The position numbers and the translations under genes were made by a program. 64,000 bases of DNA from Tessaracoccus timonensis. Lineage in GTDB: Bacteria; Actinomycetota; Actinomycetes; Propionibacteriales; Propionibacteriaceae. Of the stretch, positions 44,766-54,483 are shown piece by piece. Positions within the stretch are counted from its first letter, which is position 1; every line of letters starts with the position of its first letter. The stretch is taken from assembly GCF_900343145.1 (NCBI RefSeq), contig NZ_LT996886.1:2604001-2668000 (forward strand), read 5' to 3'. The notes beneath the pieces were generated by a model. It did no database searches. It saw nothing but the letters and a program-made list of their open reading frames with translations, and was not told where the DNA came from.

Positions 44766-45800
44766 ATGAACACGAACCCGACGACATTTCTCGGCGAGGA
44801 GGAGCCTCCGCACCAGCAGTGGCACGAGCAAGGCCGTATCGATGGCTGGCCAGGCGATGCTTCCTACGGGTGGCCCACCGCCAAACTCCTTCAGCCGCAG
44901 CCGCTGCCGGAAGCGCCGTCGGACTTTCTCGCGTTCTGGCACGATGCATACGCGGAGGCGGAAGCGCTGGCGCCGTCGCTCACGCTCGATTCGGAGCTCG
45001 ACGTGCTACCGGCGCTCGCTACTACGCATCGGCTGCATCGAGGCTCCTTCACATCCACCGGCGGGGTGCGCGTCGGATGCTTCGTGCTGCTGCCCCTGGA
45101 CGGCAAACCGACGATCAACCTCACTGTCGGCCATGGCTATGGCGGGCGCGCGTACCCGGAGCTCGACGAGGGCATCGTCGCTGCCACCGATGCCGTCATC
45201 CTCCCCGTGACGCGGGGACTCCCTGAGCTGTCAATCACTCTCGGCATTCCGTCGGATGCGTGGGGGCACGTGCTGCACGGCATCGCTGACCCGTCGACGT
45301 ATGTGTTGCGCGGATGCGTCCAAGATCTCTGGCGAGCGAGCGCGGAGCTCGACCACCTCGTCGGCACGCATCCCCGCACGTATCAAGGCGTGAGTTTCGG
45401 CGGCGGCACCGGTGCGCTCGCGCTCCTCAGCGACCACTACGAACGCGCCGCCCTGCACGTGCCCACCTTCGGCAACCACCCGCTGCGCGTCACCTTGCCG
45501 TGCATTGGCAGTGGCGGAGCCGTCGCGAAGTACGTCGAACAGCACCCCGAGGCGCTCGATGTGCTGGCCTACTTCGACGCCGCTACCGCCGCCTCACACG
45601 TCACGACCCCCACCATGGTGGGTGCCGCGCTGTGGGACCCTGCCGTACCTCCGCCCGGACAATTCGCGGTGTACCACGCGCTGGCAGGGCCGAAGGAGCT
45701 CGTCGTCACCAGCTGCGGTCACACCGACTACCCGGGCGCTCAGGAGGAGGATGCGCAGCGCACGAGCATGTTCAAGACCTGGCTACATGCGCTTCGATAA
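44766..45800 (+). CDS. AXE1-family deacetylase/esterase
   Basis: 344 residues, alpha/beta-hydrolase of the acetyl xylan esterase / cephalosporin C deacetylase family. The nucleophile Ser is in YQGVSFGGGTGALAL (residue about 205), the Asp in AALWDPAVPPPGQFAVY and the His in SCGHTDYPGA. The N-terminal F..FW block (PSDFLAFWHDAYAEAEAL) is typical. No signal peptide is seen, so it acts inside the cell on small acetyl esters; the natural substrate is unknown. Its stop codon TAA forms part of the -10-like box of the next gene. Confidence 0.88.
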   Translation: MNTNPTTFLGEEEPPHQQWHEQGRIDGWPGDASYGWPTAKLLQPQPLPEAPSDFLAFWHDAYAEAEALAPSLTLDSELDVLPALATTHRLHRGSFTSTGGVRVGCFVLLPLDGKPTINLTVGHGYGGRAYPELDEGIVAATDAVILPVTRGLPELSITLGIPSDAWGHVLHGIADPSTYVLRGCVQDLWRASAELDHLVGTHPRTYQGVSFGGGTGALALLSDHYERAALHVPTFGNHPLRVTLPCIGSGGAVAKYVEQHPEALDVLAYFDAATAASHVTTPTMVGAALWDPAVPPPGQFAVYHALAGPKELVVTSCGHTDYPGAQEEDAQRTSMFKTWLHALR

Positions 45801-45810
45801 ACTCCCGCCC

Positions 45811-47067
45811 ATGTCGTCGTACCCCATCGAACTCACCACGCTGAGCAACGGTCTACGCGTCGCAGTCTCCCCCGCCAATGCCCCAGGCGTCGCCCTGAAC
45901 ATCTGGTACGACGTGGGGTCTGTCGACGAGGCCCCGTCGCGCACCGGCTTCGCGCACCTGTTCGAACACCTGATGTTCCAAGGCTCCGCCAACGTCGCGT
46001 CCGGGGAACACATGGCGCTCATCGAATCGATGGGCGGCACTGTGAACGCTACAACGTCGTTCGACCGCACCAACTATTTCGAGACGGTCCCCCGCGGCGG
46101 CCTCGAACTCGCCTTGTGGTTGGAAGCCGAGCGCCTCAGCTCACTGTCGATCACCGAGGAGAACTTCGAAGCGCAGCGCGAGGTGGTGAAGGAAGAGAAA
46201 CGCGAGCGCTACGACAACCAGCCCTACGGCGACCTCCTCCAACTCCTCATCGAGCAGCACTTCCCCATCGAGCACCCGTACGGGCATCTGCCGATCGGGT
46301 CCATGCAGCACCTCGACGACGCCTGTCTCGACGACGTCGCCGCCTTCTTCGACGCGTGGTACCGGCCGTCGAACGCCAAACTGGTGCTCACGGGGCCGGT
46401 AGCCGTCGACGAAGGCTTCGAGCTGGCAGAGCGCTACTTCGGACACCTTCCTCGCCGCGACGCGGTGCCGGTGCGGGCCCCGTCGGAGGTTCCGCCACTT
46501 GCGGCGACGACGAGGACGGTACGACGTGACGTCCCACACTCGCTGGTGTATCTCTCTTGGCCGACCTCGACCGCGGCGGCACCCGATCAGCCGGCGATCG
46601 ACCTCGGGCTGTCCATTCTGGCCGACGGGCACGCCGCTCGACTGCATCGCAACCTCGTCAAGGGTGAGGGCGTGGTGCAGGAGGTCCATGCGCTCTCATT
46701 GACGCACCGCAACGCCCCGTCGATCGCGGTGCTCGTGGTGCGTCCGGGCGAGGGCGTCGATCCGAATCGCACGGCAGCACGCGCGCTCGAGGAGATCACC
46801 ACATTCGCGGAGCAGGGCCCGACGGATGCGGAGTTCGAACGGGCAGTCGCGCAGCACGAGCGCTCCTGGCTCTGGCAGCTGTCCACCGCAGAAGACCGCG
46901 CAGATCTGTTCAACGAGGCCTGGCAACTGTGGGACGACCCCGGTCGGGTAAATCGCTACCTCGACGACGTGCTCGCGCTCACCCCCGAGGATGTCCGACG
47001 CGCCGCCGCACGCTGGCTGCGCAGCGACATCGCACACCAGCTCCACTACCTGCAGAAGGAGGCGTGA
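45811..47067 (+). CDS. M16-family zinc peptidase, active subunit
   Basis: 418 residues. The inverted zinc motif HLFEH places ligands His 49 and His 53 and the catalytic Glu 52; the third ligand is a Glu about 75 residues on, in REVVKEEKRERYDNQPYG. The C-terminal half is the second M16 fold (VYLSWPTSTAAAPDQPAIDLGLSIL). Relatives such as PqqL and YmxG work as pairs with a second, inactive subunit, which is the next gene. The start at 45811 follows TAAACT by seven bases; no ribosome site is evident. Confidence 0.9.
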   Translation: MSSYPIELTTLSNGLRVAVSPANAPGVALNIWYDVGSVDEAPSRTGFAHLFEHLMFQGSANVASGEHMALIESMGGTVNATTSFDRTNYFETVPRGGLELALWLEAERLSSLSITEENFEAQREVVKEEKRERYDNQPYGDLLQLLIEQHFPIEHPYGHLPIGSMQHLDDACLDDVAAFFDAWYRPSNAKLVLTGPVAVDEGFELAERYFGHLPRRDAVPVRAPSEVPPLAATTRTVRRDVPHSLVYLSWPTSTAAAPDQPAIDLGLSILADGHAARLHRNLVKGEGVVQEVHALSLTHRNAPSIAVLVVRPGEGVDPNRTAARALEEITTFAEQGPTDAEFERAVAQHERSWLWQLSTAEDRADLFNEAWQLWDDPGRVNRYLDDVLALTPEDVRRAAARWLRSDIAHQLHYLQKEA

Positions 47068-48377
47068 TGCAACGCCCCGAGGTGCACCTCACGGATACCC
47101 CCTGGCAGTTCCCAACACCCAACATCCACACCCTGGGCAACGGCCTGACCGTGTGGCATTTCCCCATGCCAGGCCAGAACGTTGCGGCGTTCGAGCTCGT
47201 CCAACCGATTCGTCTCGTCGACGAGCCCCAAGCGCTTGAGGGTGTTGCGACGATCGCACTCCACGCGCTCGACGAGGCGACACGCTCGCACCCGGACATG
47301 CAAGAACTCGTCGACGCACAAGGGGCTGCATTCCACGCATCCGCCTCGCACCATTCCACTCGGATCGGCGGCCTGGTGCCCGCCCGGCGCTTCGCCGAGT
47401 TCGTACCGCTACTTGCCGAAATCCTGAGCGAGCCCGCCTACCTCGATGACGACGTCGCGCTGCATGTCGAGGCGCAAACCGCCGCCTACCTCACCCGGCT
47501 CAGTTCCCCCACCGCCGCCGCGAGCGTAGCCATGCGAGCAGCGCTCTACGGTGAAGACCAGCGACGTGGCCGCCCCGCAGCTGGCACCCCGGCGACGCTC
47601 GCGAACATCACACGCGACGATGTTGCCGCCTGGCATGCCACGCAGTTCTCCCCGCAACAAGCGACGTTGATCGTCGTCGGCGACCTGCCGTCAGTCGATA
47701 CCTCCGCACTCGAGGCATGGACCACACCTGCTCAGCGCACGCCACTCATCGAGTCTGAGGAGCCCCGCAAAGGGCGGACGATCATCGTCGATTTTCCTGA
47801 CGCGGTGCAGGCCACCATCCAAGTGGCTCAGCGAAGCATCCCCCGCACGCATCCGCTGTGGGCGTCCGCACGCCTGGCTGGGCATGTCATCGCGGGAGGG
47901 TTCGCGAGCCGGCTCAACCTCGAGCTGCGTGAGCGTCTTGGATACACCTACGGCATTGGCGGAGGATTCGCTCCTGATCCGACGGGCAGCCTGCTCCAGG
48001 TGCACACGAACACCCGCACCGACGTCGCAGCCGATGCGCTGCCACGCATCCTCGATGCGTTCCGTCTCGATGCGTCGATCCAGCCAGACGAGCTCGAGGA
48101 CGCGAAGGCGTTCAGAATCGGCATCGCTCCGCTCGCCAACGAAACGTCCGCAGACATCGCAGCGCAGGCCGCCGCACTCGCCGAAGCCGGCATGCACACC
48201 GGCTTCATCAACCAGCACACCGAGGCACTGAGGTCTGTCACTCCAAGCGAAGCCAGCGACGCGTGGCGCTCGCTGGTCGACCCCGACGACATGACCGTCG
48301 TGGTCGCCGGGGATGCGCGCACCTTGGTTCCGCAGCTCGACGAGTACTCTCCCGAGGTCGTCGAGCTCGGAACCTAG
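47067..48377 (+). CDS. M16-family peptidase-like protein, partner subunit
   Basis: 436 residues. The overall fold matches M16, but the HxxEH motif is replaced by ALHALDEATRSH, so no zinc site of the usual type is present. The C-terminal R/Y pair GGFASRLNLELRERLGYTYGIGGGF, used for substrate binding in the inactive chains of M16 pairs, is well kept. The ATG overlaps the upstream stop by one base (TGATG), with GGAGG upstream. It should form a heterodimer with the upstream chain. Confidence 0.88.
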   Translation: MQRPEVHLTDTPWQFPTPNIHTLGNGLTVWHFPMPGQNVAAFELVQPIRLVDEPQALEGVATIALHALDEATRSHPDMQELVDAQGAAFHASASHHSTRIGGLVPARRFAEFVPLLAEILSEPAYLDDDVALHVEAQTAAYLTRLSSPTAAASVAMRAALYGEDQRRGRPAAGTPATLANITRDDVAAWHATQFSPQQATLIVVGDLPSVDTSALEAWTTPAQRTPLIESEEPRKGRTIIVDFPDAVQATIQVAQRSIPRTHPLWASARLAGHVIAGGFASRLNLELRERLGYTYGIGGGFAPDPTGSLLQVHTNTRTDVAADALPRILDAFRLDASIQPDELEDAKAFRIGIAPLANETSADIAAQAAALAEAGMHTGFINQHTEALRSVTPSEASDAWRSLVDPDDMTVVVAGDARTLVPQLDEYSPEVVELGT

Positions 48378-48385
48378 CCCGTCGG

Positions 48386-51376
48386 TTACTCCCCGTCGAG
48401 CTCCTTGATGGCTTCTTCCACCTTGGCCTTGGCTTCGTCGTTCTTCTTCTGATACTCGGCCAAATTGCCCTGGCGCAGTGCCTTCTGTGCTTCCTCAAAC
48501 AGGGTTTGGGCTTCGTCCAACTTCGTCCGTGCCTGGTCGCTGCCTCCAGGTTCTGCCGGCTGAGGCGTTGGAGACGGGCTCGCTGAGGGCGGCGTCGTCT
48601 CGACCGGGGAGCTCGCAGGCTTCGACGGCTGTTCCGACGGCTTCTGCGCCCCCTCATCCGACGGCTTCTCCTTGGCATCGGATGCCTCTGGGGATGTACC
48701 CTCGACGCGCTCGCCAGTTTGTGCGCCAGCGTCGCCTTGGAACACCTGGTCGAGTGCCGCCTGCAGCGTGTCGCCAATACCCACCTTTTCGCCGAAGCGC
48801 ACGACGATAAAGCGCAGCGCCGGGTAGCCGCCCGACGTGGAGCTCGTTTGCGTGTAGATCGGCTGCACGTACAGCAGGCCACCGCCGAGCGGAAGTGTGA
48901 GCAAATTGCCGAAGATGGCCTTCGTGTCCGATCCCTCGCGGTTGAACGGCAACAGACGGTCCGCGACTTGCTCGTCGGTACGGATGGCGTTGTACGTCTG
49001 GCCTGGGCCAGGAATCTGCTGTTCGTCGGAGAGCTTCAGCACCCGCAATCGGCCGTAGTCCTCGCTCGTTGCATCGGCGTTCGCAGACATGTACACCGAG
49101 AGGTTCTCGCGGCCCTTCGGCACGAAGATCGTCGTGTTCGCGTAGTGCGGCTTCTGATCCTCTGGCCAGCGGATGGTGAGGAAATACGGCGGTTCCTTCT
49201 GCTTATTCTCGCCGCCGCGCACCGGATCGTTGGGCACCTGCCACACATCCGATTGCTGGTACCAGGTGTCACTGCTCGTCGTGTGATAGCGCCCCAGAAT
49301 CTCGCGCTGCACCTTGAACAGATCAGCGGGATAACGAAGGTGCTCCAACAGCTCCTGGGAAATCTCGCTCTTAGGCTTCACCGTTCCCGGGTAGACCTCA
49401 CTCCAGGTCTTCAAGATCGGATCGGTCTCATCCCACTCGTACAAGGTGACGGTGCCGTCGTAGGCATCGACGGTGGCCTTCACCGAGTTGCGGATGTAGT
49501 TGACTTCCTGCCCGGTCGGCTGAATCGCGCTGCTCTGCCCTCGCGAATCCGAGATAGCCGACGTGTAGTTGATGCGCTGCGAGTTCGGGAACTGATCGGT
49601 GGTGGTGTACCCGTCGATGATCCAGACGATCTTCCCGTTGACTACGCTCGGGTAGGGGTCGGAATCTAGCGTCAGCCACGGCGCGACTTCCTGCACGCGG
49701 TGCAGCGGCACACGGTTGAACATGAGCTTGGACTCGTCGTTCACACGCTCGGAGAGCATCAAATTGATGTCACCGAGACGAACCGCGAACATCAGCCTGG
49801 CCGCGAGGTTGCCGATGGGAACGCCACCTTGACCCGTGTAGGTGTAGCGCGACTCAGTACGCCCCTCACCACCAGTGGGGGTGTCGAGTTCGACGGGGGC
49901 TTGACCCTCAGGCGCGCCGACGACCACCCAGTCGCCCGATCGCTCGCCGTAGTAGATGCGAGGTTCGTGTTCATCAACGAGCCCCACCGTCGGGATACCT
50001 CCCGAGAAGAATACGGGCTCACCGTTGCTGTGCCGCTGGTTACCGTAAGCCGCGACCATGCCGTAGCCGTGCGTGTACACGGTGCGCTGGTTGTTCCACG
50101 TGACTTCTGCATTCGACGCCGCGAAATCCAGCTCGCGCACGGCCACGACTGCGTCGGTGGGTTTGTCATCGATCACGTAACGGTCGACGTCGAGGGTCTT
50201 CGGGAAGCGGTAGTAGCCACGTACCTGCTGCAACTGCTCGTAGGTATCGCCGACGATCGCCGGATCAATCAAACGAATGGCAGGAAGCGCCTCTGCATCG
50301 GCGCGCAGCTGGCCCGCCGCCACCTTGGTTGTGGCCTCGTAGTCTGTGATCTCGATGTCATCGATGCCGTACGCCTCACGCGTGGTCTTGAGGTGTTTGC
50401 CGATGTACTCGCGTTCCTTGTCGGGCTCGTTCGGGAGTACCTGGAATTCCTGCACGATCCACGGATAGGGGCCGCTCAGCAGCAGCGACGACACCAGCAG
50501 CAGCGCGACCGACACGGCGGGGATCGACCAGCGTACCCTCCACGCATTCGCGAAGCACACCAGCGCGACGAGCACGATGATTCCGGTGAGGATCAGTTGC
50601 GCGGGGATACGCACGGTGTCATCGGTGAACGCAACACCAGTGAAGTTGCGGTTGCGCGCAGTCAGGTACGCGTACCGGCCCAGGAAGGCGTTGGCAGCAA
50701 GCACAAGGAGCGTGATGCCCGCCAACACGGAGAGCTGACGGTGCGCACCAAGATTCGTCTTCGTGTTCCCTGCACTCGAGAGGGCCTTGACGTTCATCGA
50801 GCCTGTCAGGAAATGAACGATGAGGCAGCCGATCGTGGCGCTGACCATCGCCATCAGCAAGAAGCCGACGACGTACTTGATCAGCGGAAGGTAGAAGACG
50901 TAGAACGATGCGTCGAGGCCGAAGTACGGGTCGTTATGGCCAAACGGCTGTGCCCGCCAGGCAGCGAGGAATGTGTCCACCTGCGCGAGCGCGCTGATGC
51001 CCGAGAACAGGCCCAGAATTGTCGCAGGCACCGCCATGATGAACTTCGACTTCGCATCTAACGCGTCGCGGGCTTGGATCAGCAGCTCAGAATCGAGGTT
51101 CGCCCGTCGCACGTTCGGTCGCAACCGGTACGCGATGGCGAACGACGAGAACGTGATGCCGAACATGAGGAGCGCGAATACCGCAAACAGCACGATCTGC
51201 GTGACGAGCCGCGTCGTGAACACCGTTGCAAAATCCACCGACTGGAACCACCACCAGTCTGTGCTGATCCTGGCGCCGATCACCAACGCAAAGATGAGCG
51301 CCGCGAGGATGCCGATGAACCACGGCAGTACTCGGCGGCTTTCGCGGGGTGCTTCCGTGGCGTGTGCTTCACTCAC
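48386..51376 (-). CDS. UPF0182-family large membrane protein
   Basis: 996 residues. Seven hydrophobic helices lie in the first 330 residues, starting VLPWFIGILAALIFALVIGA. A long extracytoplasmic part follows with TYTGQGGVPIGNLAARLMFA, IVWIIDGYTTTDQFPNSQRI and AGYPALRFIVVRFGEKVGIGDTL-type blocks; the C-terminal 110 residues are low-complexity acidic/Pro-Ser-rich and coiled. Function of the family (Rv3193c in M. tuberculosis) is unknown. Its stop lies eight bases from that of the M16 gene, convergent. Confidence 0.92.
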   Translation of the reverse strand: MSEAHATEAPRESRRVLPWFIGILAALIFALVIGARISTDWWWFQSVDFATVFTTRLVTQIVLFAVFALLMFGITFSSFAIAYRLRPNVRRANLDSELLIQARDALDAKSKFIMAVPATILGLFSGISALAQVDTFLAAWRAQPFGHNDPYFGLDASFYVFYLPLIKYVVGFLLMAMVSATIGCLIVHFLTGSMNVKALSSAGNTKTNLGAHRQLSVLAGITLLVLAANAFLGRYAYLTARNRNFTGVAFTDDTVRIPAQLILTGIIVLVALVCFANAWRVRWSIPAVSVALLLVSSLLLSGPYPWIVQEFQVLPNEPDKEREYIGKHLKTTREAYGIDDIEITDYEATTKVAAGQLRADAEALPAIRLIDPAIVGDTYEQLQQVRGYYRFPKTLDVDRYVIDDKPTDAVVAVRELDFAASNAEVTWNNQRTVYTHGYGMVAAYGNQRHSNGEPVFFSGGIPTVGLVDEHEPRIYYGERSGDWVVVGAPEGQAPVELDTPTGGEGRTESRYTYTGQGGVPIGNLAARLMFAVRLGDINLMLSERVNDESKLMFNRVPLHRVQEVAPWLTLDSDPYPSVVNGKIVWIIDGYTTTDQFPNSQRINYTSAISDSRGQSSAIQPTGQEVNYIRNSVKATVDAYDGTVTLYEWDETDPILKTWSEVYPGTVKPKSEISQELLEHLRYPADLFKVQREILGRYHTTSSDTWYQQSDVWQVPNDPVRGGENKQKEPPYFLTIRWPEDQKPHYANTTIFVPKGRENLSVYMSANADATSEDYGRLRVLKLSDEQQIPGPGQTYNAIRTDEQVADRLLPFNREGSDTKAIFGNLLTLPLGGGLLYVQPIYTQTSSTSGGYPALRFIVVRFGEKVGIGDTLQAALDQVFQGDAGAQTGERVEGTSPEASDAKEKPSDEGAQKPSEQPSKPASSPVETTPPSASPSPTPQPAEPGGSDQARTKLDEAQTLFEEAQKALRQGNLAEYQKKNDEAKAKVEEAIKELDGE

Positions 51377-51888
51377 GCTTCGCTCCTCAAGGTTTGGGCC
51401 AGGGCATCGGGCAGGTTGGGGATGACATCGGCGCCTTGCAGTAGATCGTCGGGATGCGACTTGATGCGAGCCAACCCGTACCTAGAGCCGTCACGCAGCA
51501 CGCCGACGACGGCGCGCACGTCCTGGTGCTCTGGATGATTCCGCACAAACTCGACTGCTTCGTCGTCCCTCTCAGGCACGTCCGCTTCAAAGGCGCTCGG
51601 CAGAAAGGTGCGCTCCAAGCTGAGGGCAACACCTTCCACCGTGTCGGGAAAATAGATGCTCGCCAGGCGTTCGAATAGGTCTTCCCCAGCATGGAACTCG
51701 TCTTGTTCCACCGCGCTCATGCCATCGTCGGCACCGTCTGGCACACGCCCCGCCAACTGCGGTTCCATCTGCAGGAGTTCGCGGGTGCTAACGAGAGCAA
51801 ACAGGCGGGCGGGCTGGTCCCAGCCCAGCTCCGACACGTGCCGTTCGACATCGAGCAGCACCGCGATCAGTCGTGAAGGATCACTCAC
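51373..51888 (-). CDS. PPA1309-family protein
   Basis: 171 residues from the GTG at 51888, with GGAGG nine bases upstream. It starts SDPSRLIAVLLDVERHVSELGWDQPARLFALVST and contains AFEADVPERDDEAVEFVRNHPEHQDVRAVVGVLRDGSRYG. The family is named after a Propionibacterium acnes gene and is common next to UPF0182 in Actinobacteria. Function is unknown. It overlaps both neighbours, so the three genes form one translational unit. Confidence 0.85.
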   Translation of the reverse strand: MSDPSRLIAVLLDVERHVSELGWDQPARLFALVSTRELLQMEPQLAGRVPDGADDGMSAVEQDEFHAGEDLFERLASIYFPDTVEGVALSLERTFLPSAFEADVPERDDEAVEFVRNHPEHQDVRAVVGVLRDGSRYGLARIKSHPDDLLQGADVIPNLPDALAQTLRSEA

Positions 51889-52924
51889 AGGTTGCAACCT
51901 CCGCTTCGTTTCCTTCTTGGATGTACTGGAGCGATGCGATCGCGTCGCGCAACGTGGATACGGGGACGAGCCGCATCTTCGTCTTGAAATCGCCGACAGC
52001 CTCGCAGTTATCTCGCGGCAGGAGGAACACCGTCGCGCCTTCCTTCTCAGCGCCAGTCATCTTCTCCTGGATGCCTCCGATGGCACGCACCTGCCCACTC
52101 GGATCAATCTCGCCTGTACCCGCCACGGTGAGATCACCCATCAGTTTGCCGGCGGTGATCTTGTCGTAGATGCCCAGAGCAAACACCAGCCCAGCACTCG
52201 GCCCGACGATGTCGCTGCTCAACCCGTAGGTGACCTTTGGCGCGTACTCGTACCCCACCGCCAGGCCAATGCCGATGATTGCCCGCGATGGATCCTGCGA
52301 CGAGGCCACGGTCGTCACATCGGCCTTGTGCTCCTTGCCTGCTCGCAGCACTTTGAGGCTGACGACCGAACCAACGTTGGCCGAACCAATGGTTTTCGCA
52401 ACGTCGGCCGTCGTTTCGACTGGGTTCCCGTTCACTTCGACGATCAAGTCGCCAGGGTGCAGCACATCACCCGATGGCCCGTTGACGACGACGCTGGACA
52501 CCATGGGGCGCTCCGTGACGGGAATGCCCGCGGCACGCAGGGCCGCGACGATGGCGTTGTCGCGCGAGGTGTCCATGGAGGCGACGGCTTCCTGGGTGAT
52601 CTCGTCGTCGGATTTTCCGGGTGGGTAGATCAAGTCGCGGGGCATCGCGTCGGACCCCTCACCGAAGTACACCAGCATTGCCTCAGGAAGGCTCACCGTG
52701 GTGTCCACTTTCGACGTCGACACCAGCGTGAGCAGCAACCGGCCTGTGGGATCATGCGTCTCCACGCCATCGACGCCGATCACCGGGCCCTGCTCGGTCT
52801 CACCGAGCACATCAATGGGTTGGCCAGGCCGCCACGTGACGTATGGCGCGGGAGTCAGCACGAGGATCGCCGCGAACACGACGAACAACACCGACGACGA
52901 AATCGCCACGGCATTGCGGTTCAC
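51881..52924 (-). CDS. Membrane-anchored Lon-like PDZ serine protease
   Basis: 347 residues from the GTG at 52924, which has GGGAGAG upstream. One N-terminal helix (AISSSVLFVVFAAILVLT) is followed by a PDZ domain (VLHPGDLIVEVNGNPVETTADVA) and a C-terminal Lon-type S16 domain. The catalytic Ser is in VGPSAGLVFALGIYD and the Lys in GGIQEKMTGAEKEGA. Family members (YlbL in Bacillus, Rv3194c in mycobacteria) act outside the membrane in envelope protein quality control or SOS checkpoint release; which one applies here is not shown. Confidence 0.9.
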   Translation of the reverse strand: MNRNAVAISSSVLFVVFAAILVLTPAPYVTWRPGQPIDVLGETEQGPVIGVDGVETHDPTGRLLLTLVSTSKVDTTVSLPEAMLVYFGEGSDAMPRDLIYPPGKSDDEITQEAVASMDTSRDNAIVAALRAAGIPVTERPMVSSVVVNGPSGDVLHPGDLIVEVNGNPVETTADVAKTIGSANVGSVVSLKVLRAGKEHKADVTTVASSQDPSRAIIGIGLAVGYEYAPKVTYGLSSDIVGPSAGLVFALGIYDKITAGKLMGDLTVAGTGEIDPSGQVRAIGGIQEKMTGAEKEGATVFLLPRDNCEAVGDFKTKMRLVPVSTLRDAIASLQYIQEGNEAEVATCE

Positions 52925-53032
52925 GTCCTCTCCCTTCGCGCGTTCACCACGACACAGTACCAACGTTCAGCAAGGAGGATGACGCCCGCTTGCGCGGTAC
53001 GGTTCAATGGATGACCTAGGAGGTGGTCGCCC

Positions 53033-54355
53033 GTGACGCAACCAGGTGGCTTCAATTTCGAGGAGATCCGCAAGATGATGGAGCAGATGGGCATCCTCGG
53101 AGCCGACGGAGACATCGATTTCGAGGCCGTCATGCAGCGCATGCAACAGATGCAGTCCAGGGGCGGCGCCATGATGTTCGGCGTCCCCGGCGCGGATCAG
53201 AATCCCGACGCCGCGTGGCTCACCACCATCACCGCCGCCAAGCACACGCTCCAAGAAACTGGGCCAGACCCCGAGCTTCAACCGCGAGAGCAAGACGTCG
53301 TCGTCGACGCGGAACGTCTCGCGCAGTCGTGGCTGGACGAATTCACCACATTCAAGGCTCCTGGCCTGCCTGCGCGACTCAGCACCCGCGCACAGTGGCT
53401 CGATGACACCAGTGCAGGGTGGCGGTCGATCGTCGAACCGATCATCGACGGTCTCGCCGATGCACTGCAACGCAGCTCATCAGAGGGAGCTGCGGAGATG
53501 GAGGGCTTCGATCTCGGATCCATGATGGGTCCGCTGATGCGCCAGTCGGCATCGGCCATGTATCGAGAACGCTTGAAACGAGTGCTCGCCAAGGTAGCTC
53601 GGGACACTCTCACTGGCACGGAGATCGGTTTTAATCTTGCCGCCAGGAACGACGTCGTGGTGATCCCTGCGAATGTCGCCGACTTCACGCAAGATCTCGA
53701 CGCTGATGAGTCGGACATGATGCTGCTCCTCTTGCTCCGCGAGGCGGCCCGGCAGCGGCTCTTCGCCAACGTCGGTTGGCTCTCCCCGCAGCTCCAGGCG
53801 CTCATGACACACTATGCGCGCGAAATCACTATCGATCTCGACGCGATCGCCGATCGGTTGTCGCCAGACAATCTCGAACAGATGTCACTCGAAGATCTCA
53901 CCAGAATCGGTGAAGAGGTACAGGTGTCGTTCTTCCGCCCCGCGAGCACCGAGACGCAGATCGAGATCCTTGAACGCCTCGGCGCCCTCCTCGCACTCGT
54001 CGAGGGGTGGGTAGATCACGTGGTGCAGCACACCCTCAACAAATGGATGCCGCACGCGCCGGAGCTGGTCGAGGTACTCCGGCGTCGACGTGCCGCCGAA
54101 TCGCCCGTTCGGTCAGTGCTCCGTGAACTCATCGGGCTCGAACTCACGCCGCGCCTCGTGCGCGACGCGAACAACCTCTGGGGCGCGCTCGAACACGACC
54201 GGGGCGCCGAGGGCCGGGACGCGATCTGGTCACATCCCGATCTGATCCCCACCGCGAAGGATCTCGCTGACCCAATGGCGTTCGTCGCGAAGGGTAAGGA
54301 AGCCCCCGCATCGGATGACCTCGACGACGAACTGCGTAAGCTCCTCGACTCGTGA
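53033..54355 (+). CDS. DUF2342-family protein (putative zinc metallopeptidase)
   Basis: 440 residues from the GTG at 53033, with GGAGG nine bases upstream. It matches the actinobacterial DUF2342/Rv3195 group: N-terminal Met/Gln-rich helices (FEEIRKMMEQMGIL, FEAVMQRMQQMQS), a central VVVIPANVADF block and the region LLREAARQRLFANVGWLSPQ. In homologues as I recall them, the last block reads EAAHxRLF, supplying a His thought to bind zinc. Here that His is Arg, so catalysis is doubtful. It is divergent from the Lon-like gene. Confidence 0.8.
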   Translation: MTQPGGFNFEEIRKMMEQMGILGADGDIDFEAVMQRMQQMQSRGGAMMFGVPGADQNPDAAWLTTITAAKHTLQETGPDPELQPREQDVVVDAERLAQSWLDEFTTFKAPGLPARLSTRAQWLDDTSAGWRSIVEPIIDGLADALQRSSSEGAAEMEGFDLGSMMGPLMRQSASAMYRERLKRVLAKVARDTLTGTEIGFNLAARNDVVVIPANVADFTQDLDADESDMMLLLLLREAARQRLFANVGWLSPQLQALMTHYAREITIDLDAIADRLSPDNLEQMSLEDLTRIGEEVQVSFFRPASTETQIEILERLGALLALVEGWVDHVVQHTLNKWMPHAPELVEVLRRRRAAESPVRSVLRELIGLELTPRLVRDANNLWGALEHDRGAEGRDAIWSHPDLIPTAKDLADPMAFVAKGKEAPASDDLDDELRKLLDS

Positions 54356-54427
54356 GACGTTGATGCGCTGCAGTCACCTGCGAGTCCAGTTGACGTTTCC
54401 GCCGGAGTAGGGCCAAACTTAGTTCCT

Positions 54428-54483
54428 GTGAGTCCTGTGGGGCTCGCCCGCAGGGGAAGGCGGGTAGAGCTCGCAGGGCTCAC
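54428..54483. other. Large intergenic hairpin downstream of DUF2342
   Basis: Outer arms GTGAGTCCTG (54428-54437) and CAGGGCTCAC (54474-54483) pair with one G-T. Inner segments GGGCTC/GAGCTC and GCCCGC/GGCGGGT extend the stem around a short loop. No T run follows. It could be a strong hairpin terminator or a structured leader of the DUF5679 gene. Confidence 0.45.

Noticed and set aside
48386-51376. Plus-strand frames of several hundred codons opposite UPF0182
   Set aside because: Shadow frames with Arg/His-rich translations; the minus-strand protein has clear helices and family blocks.
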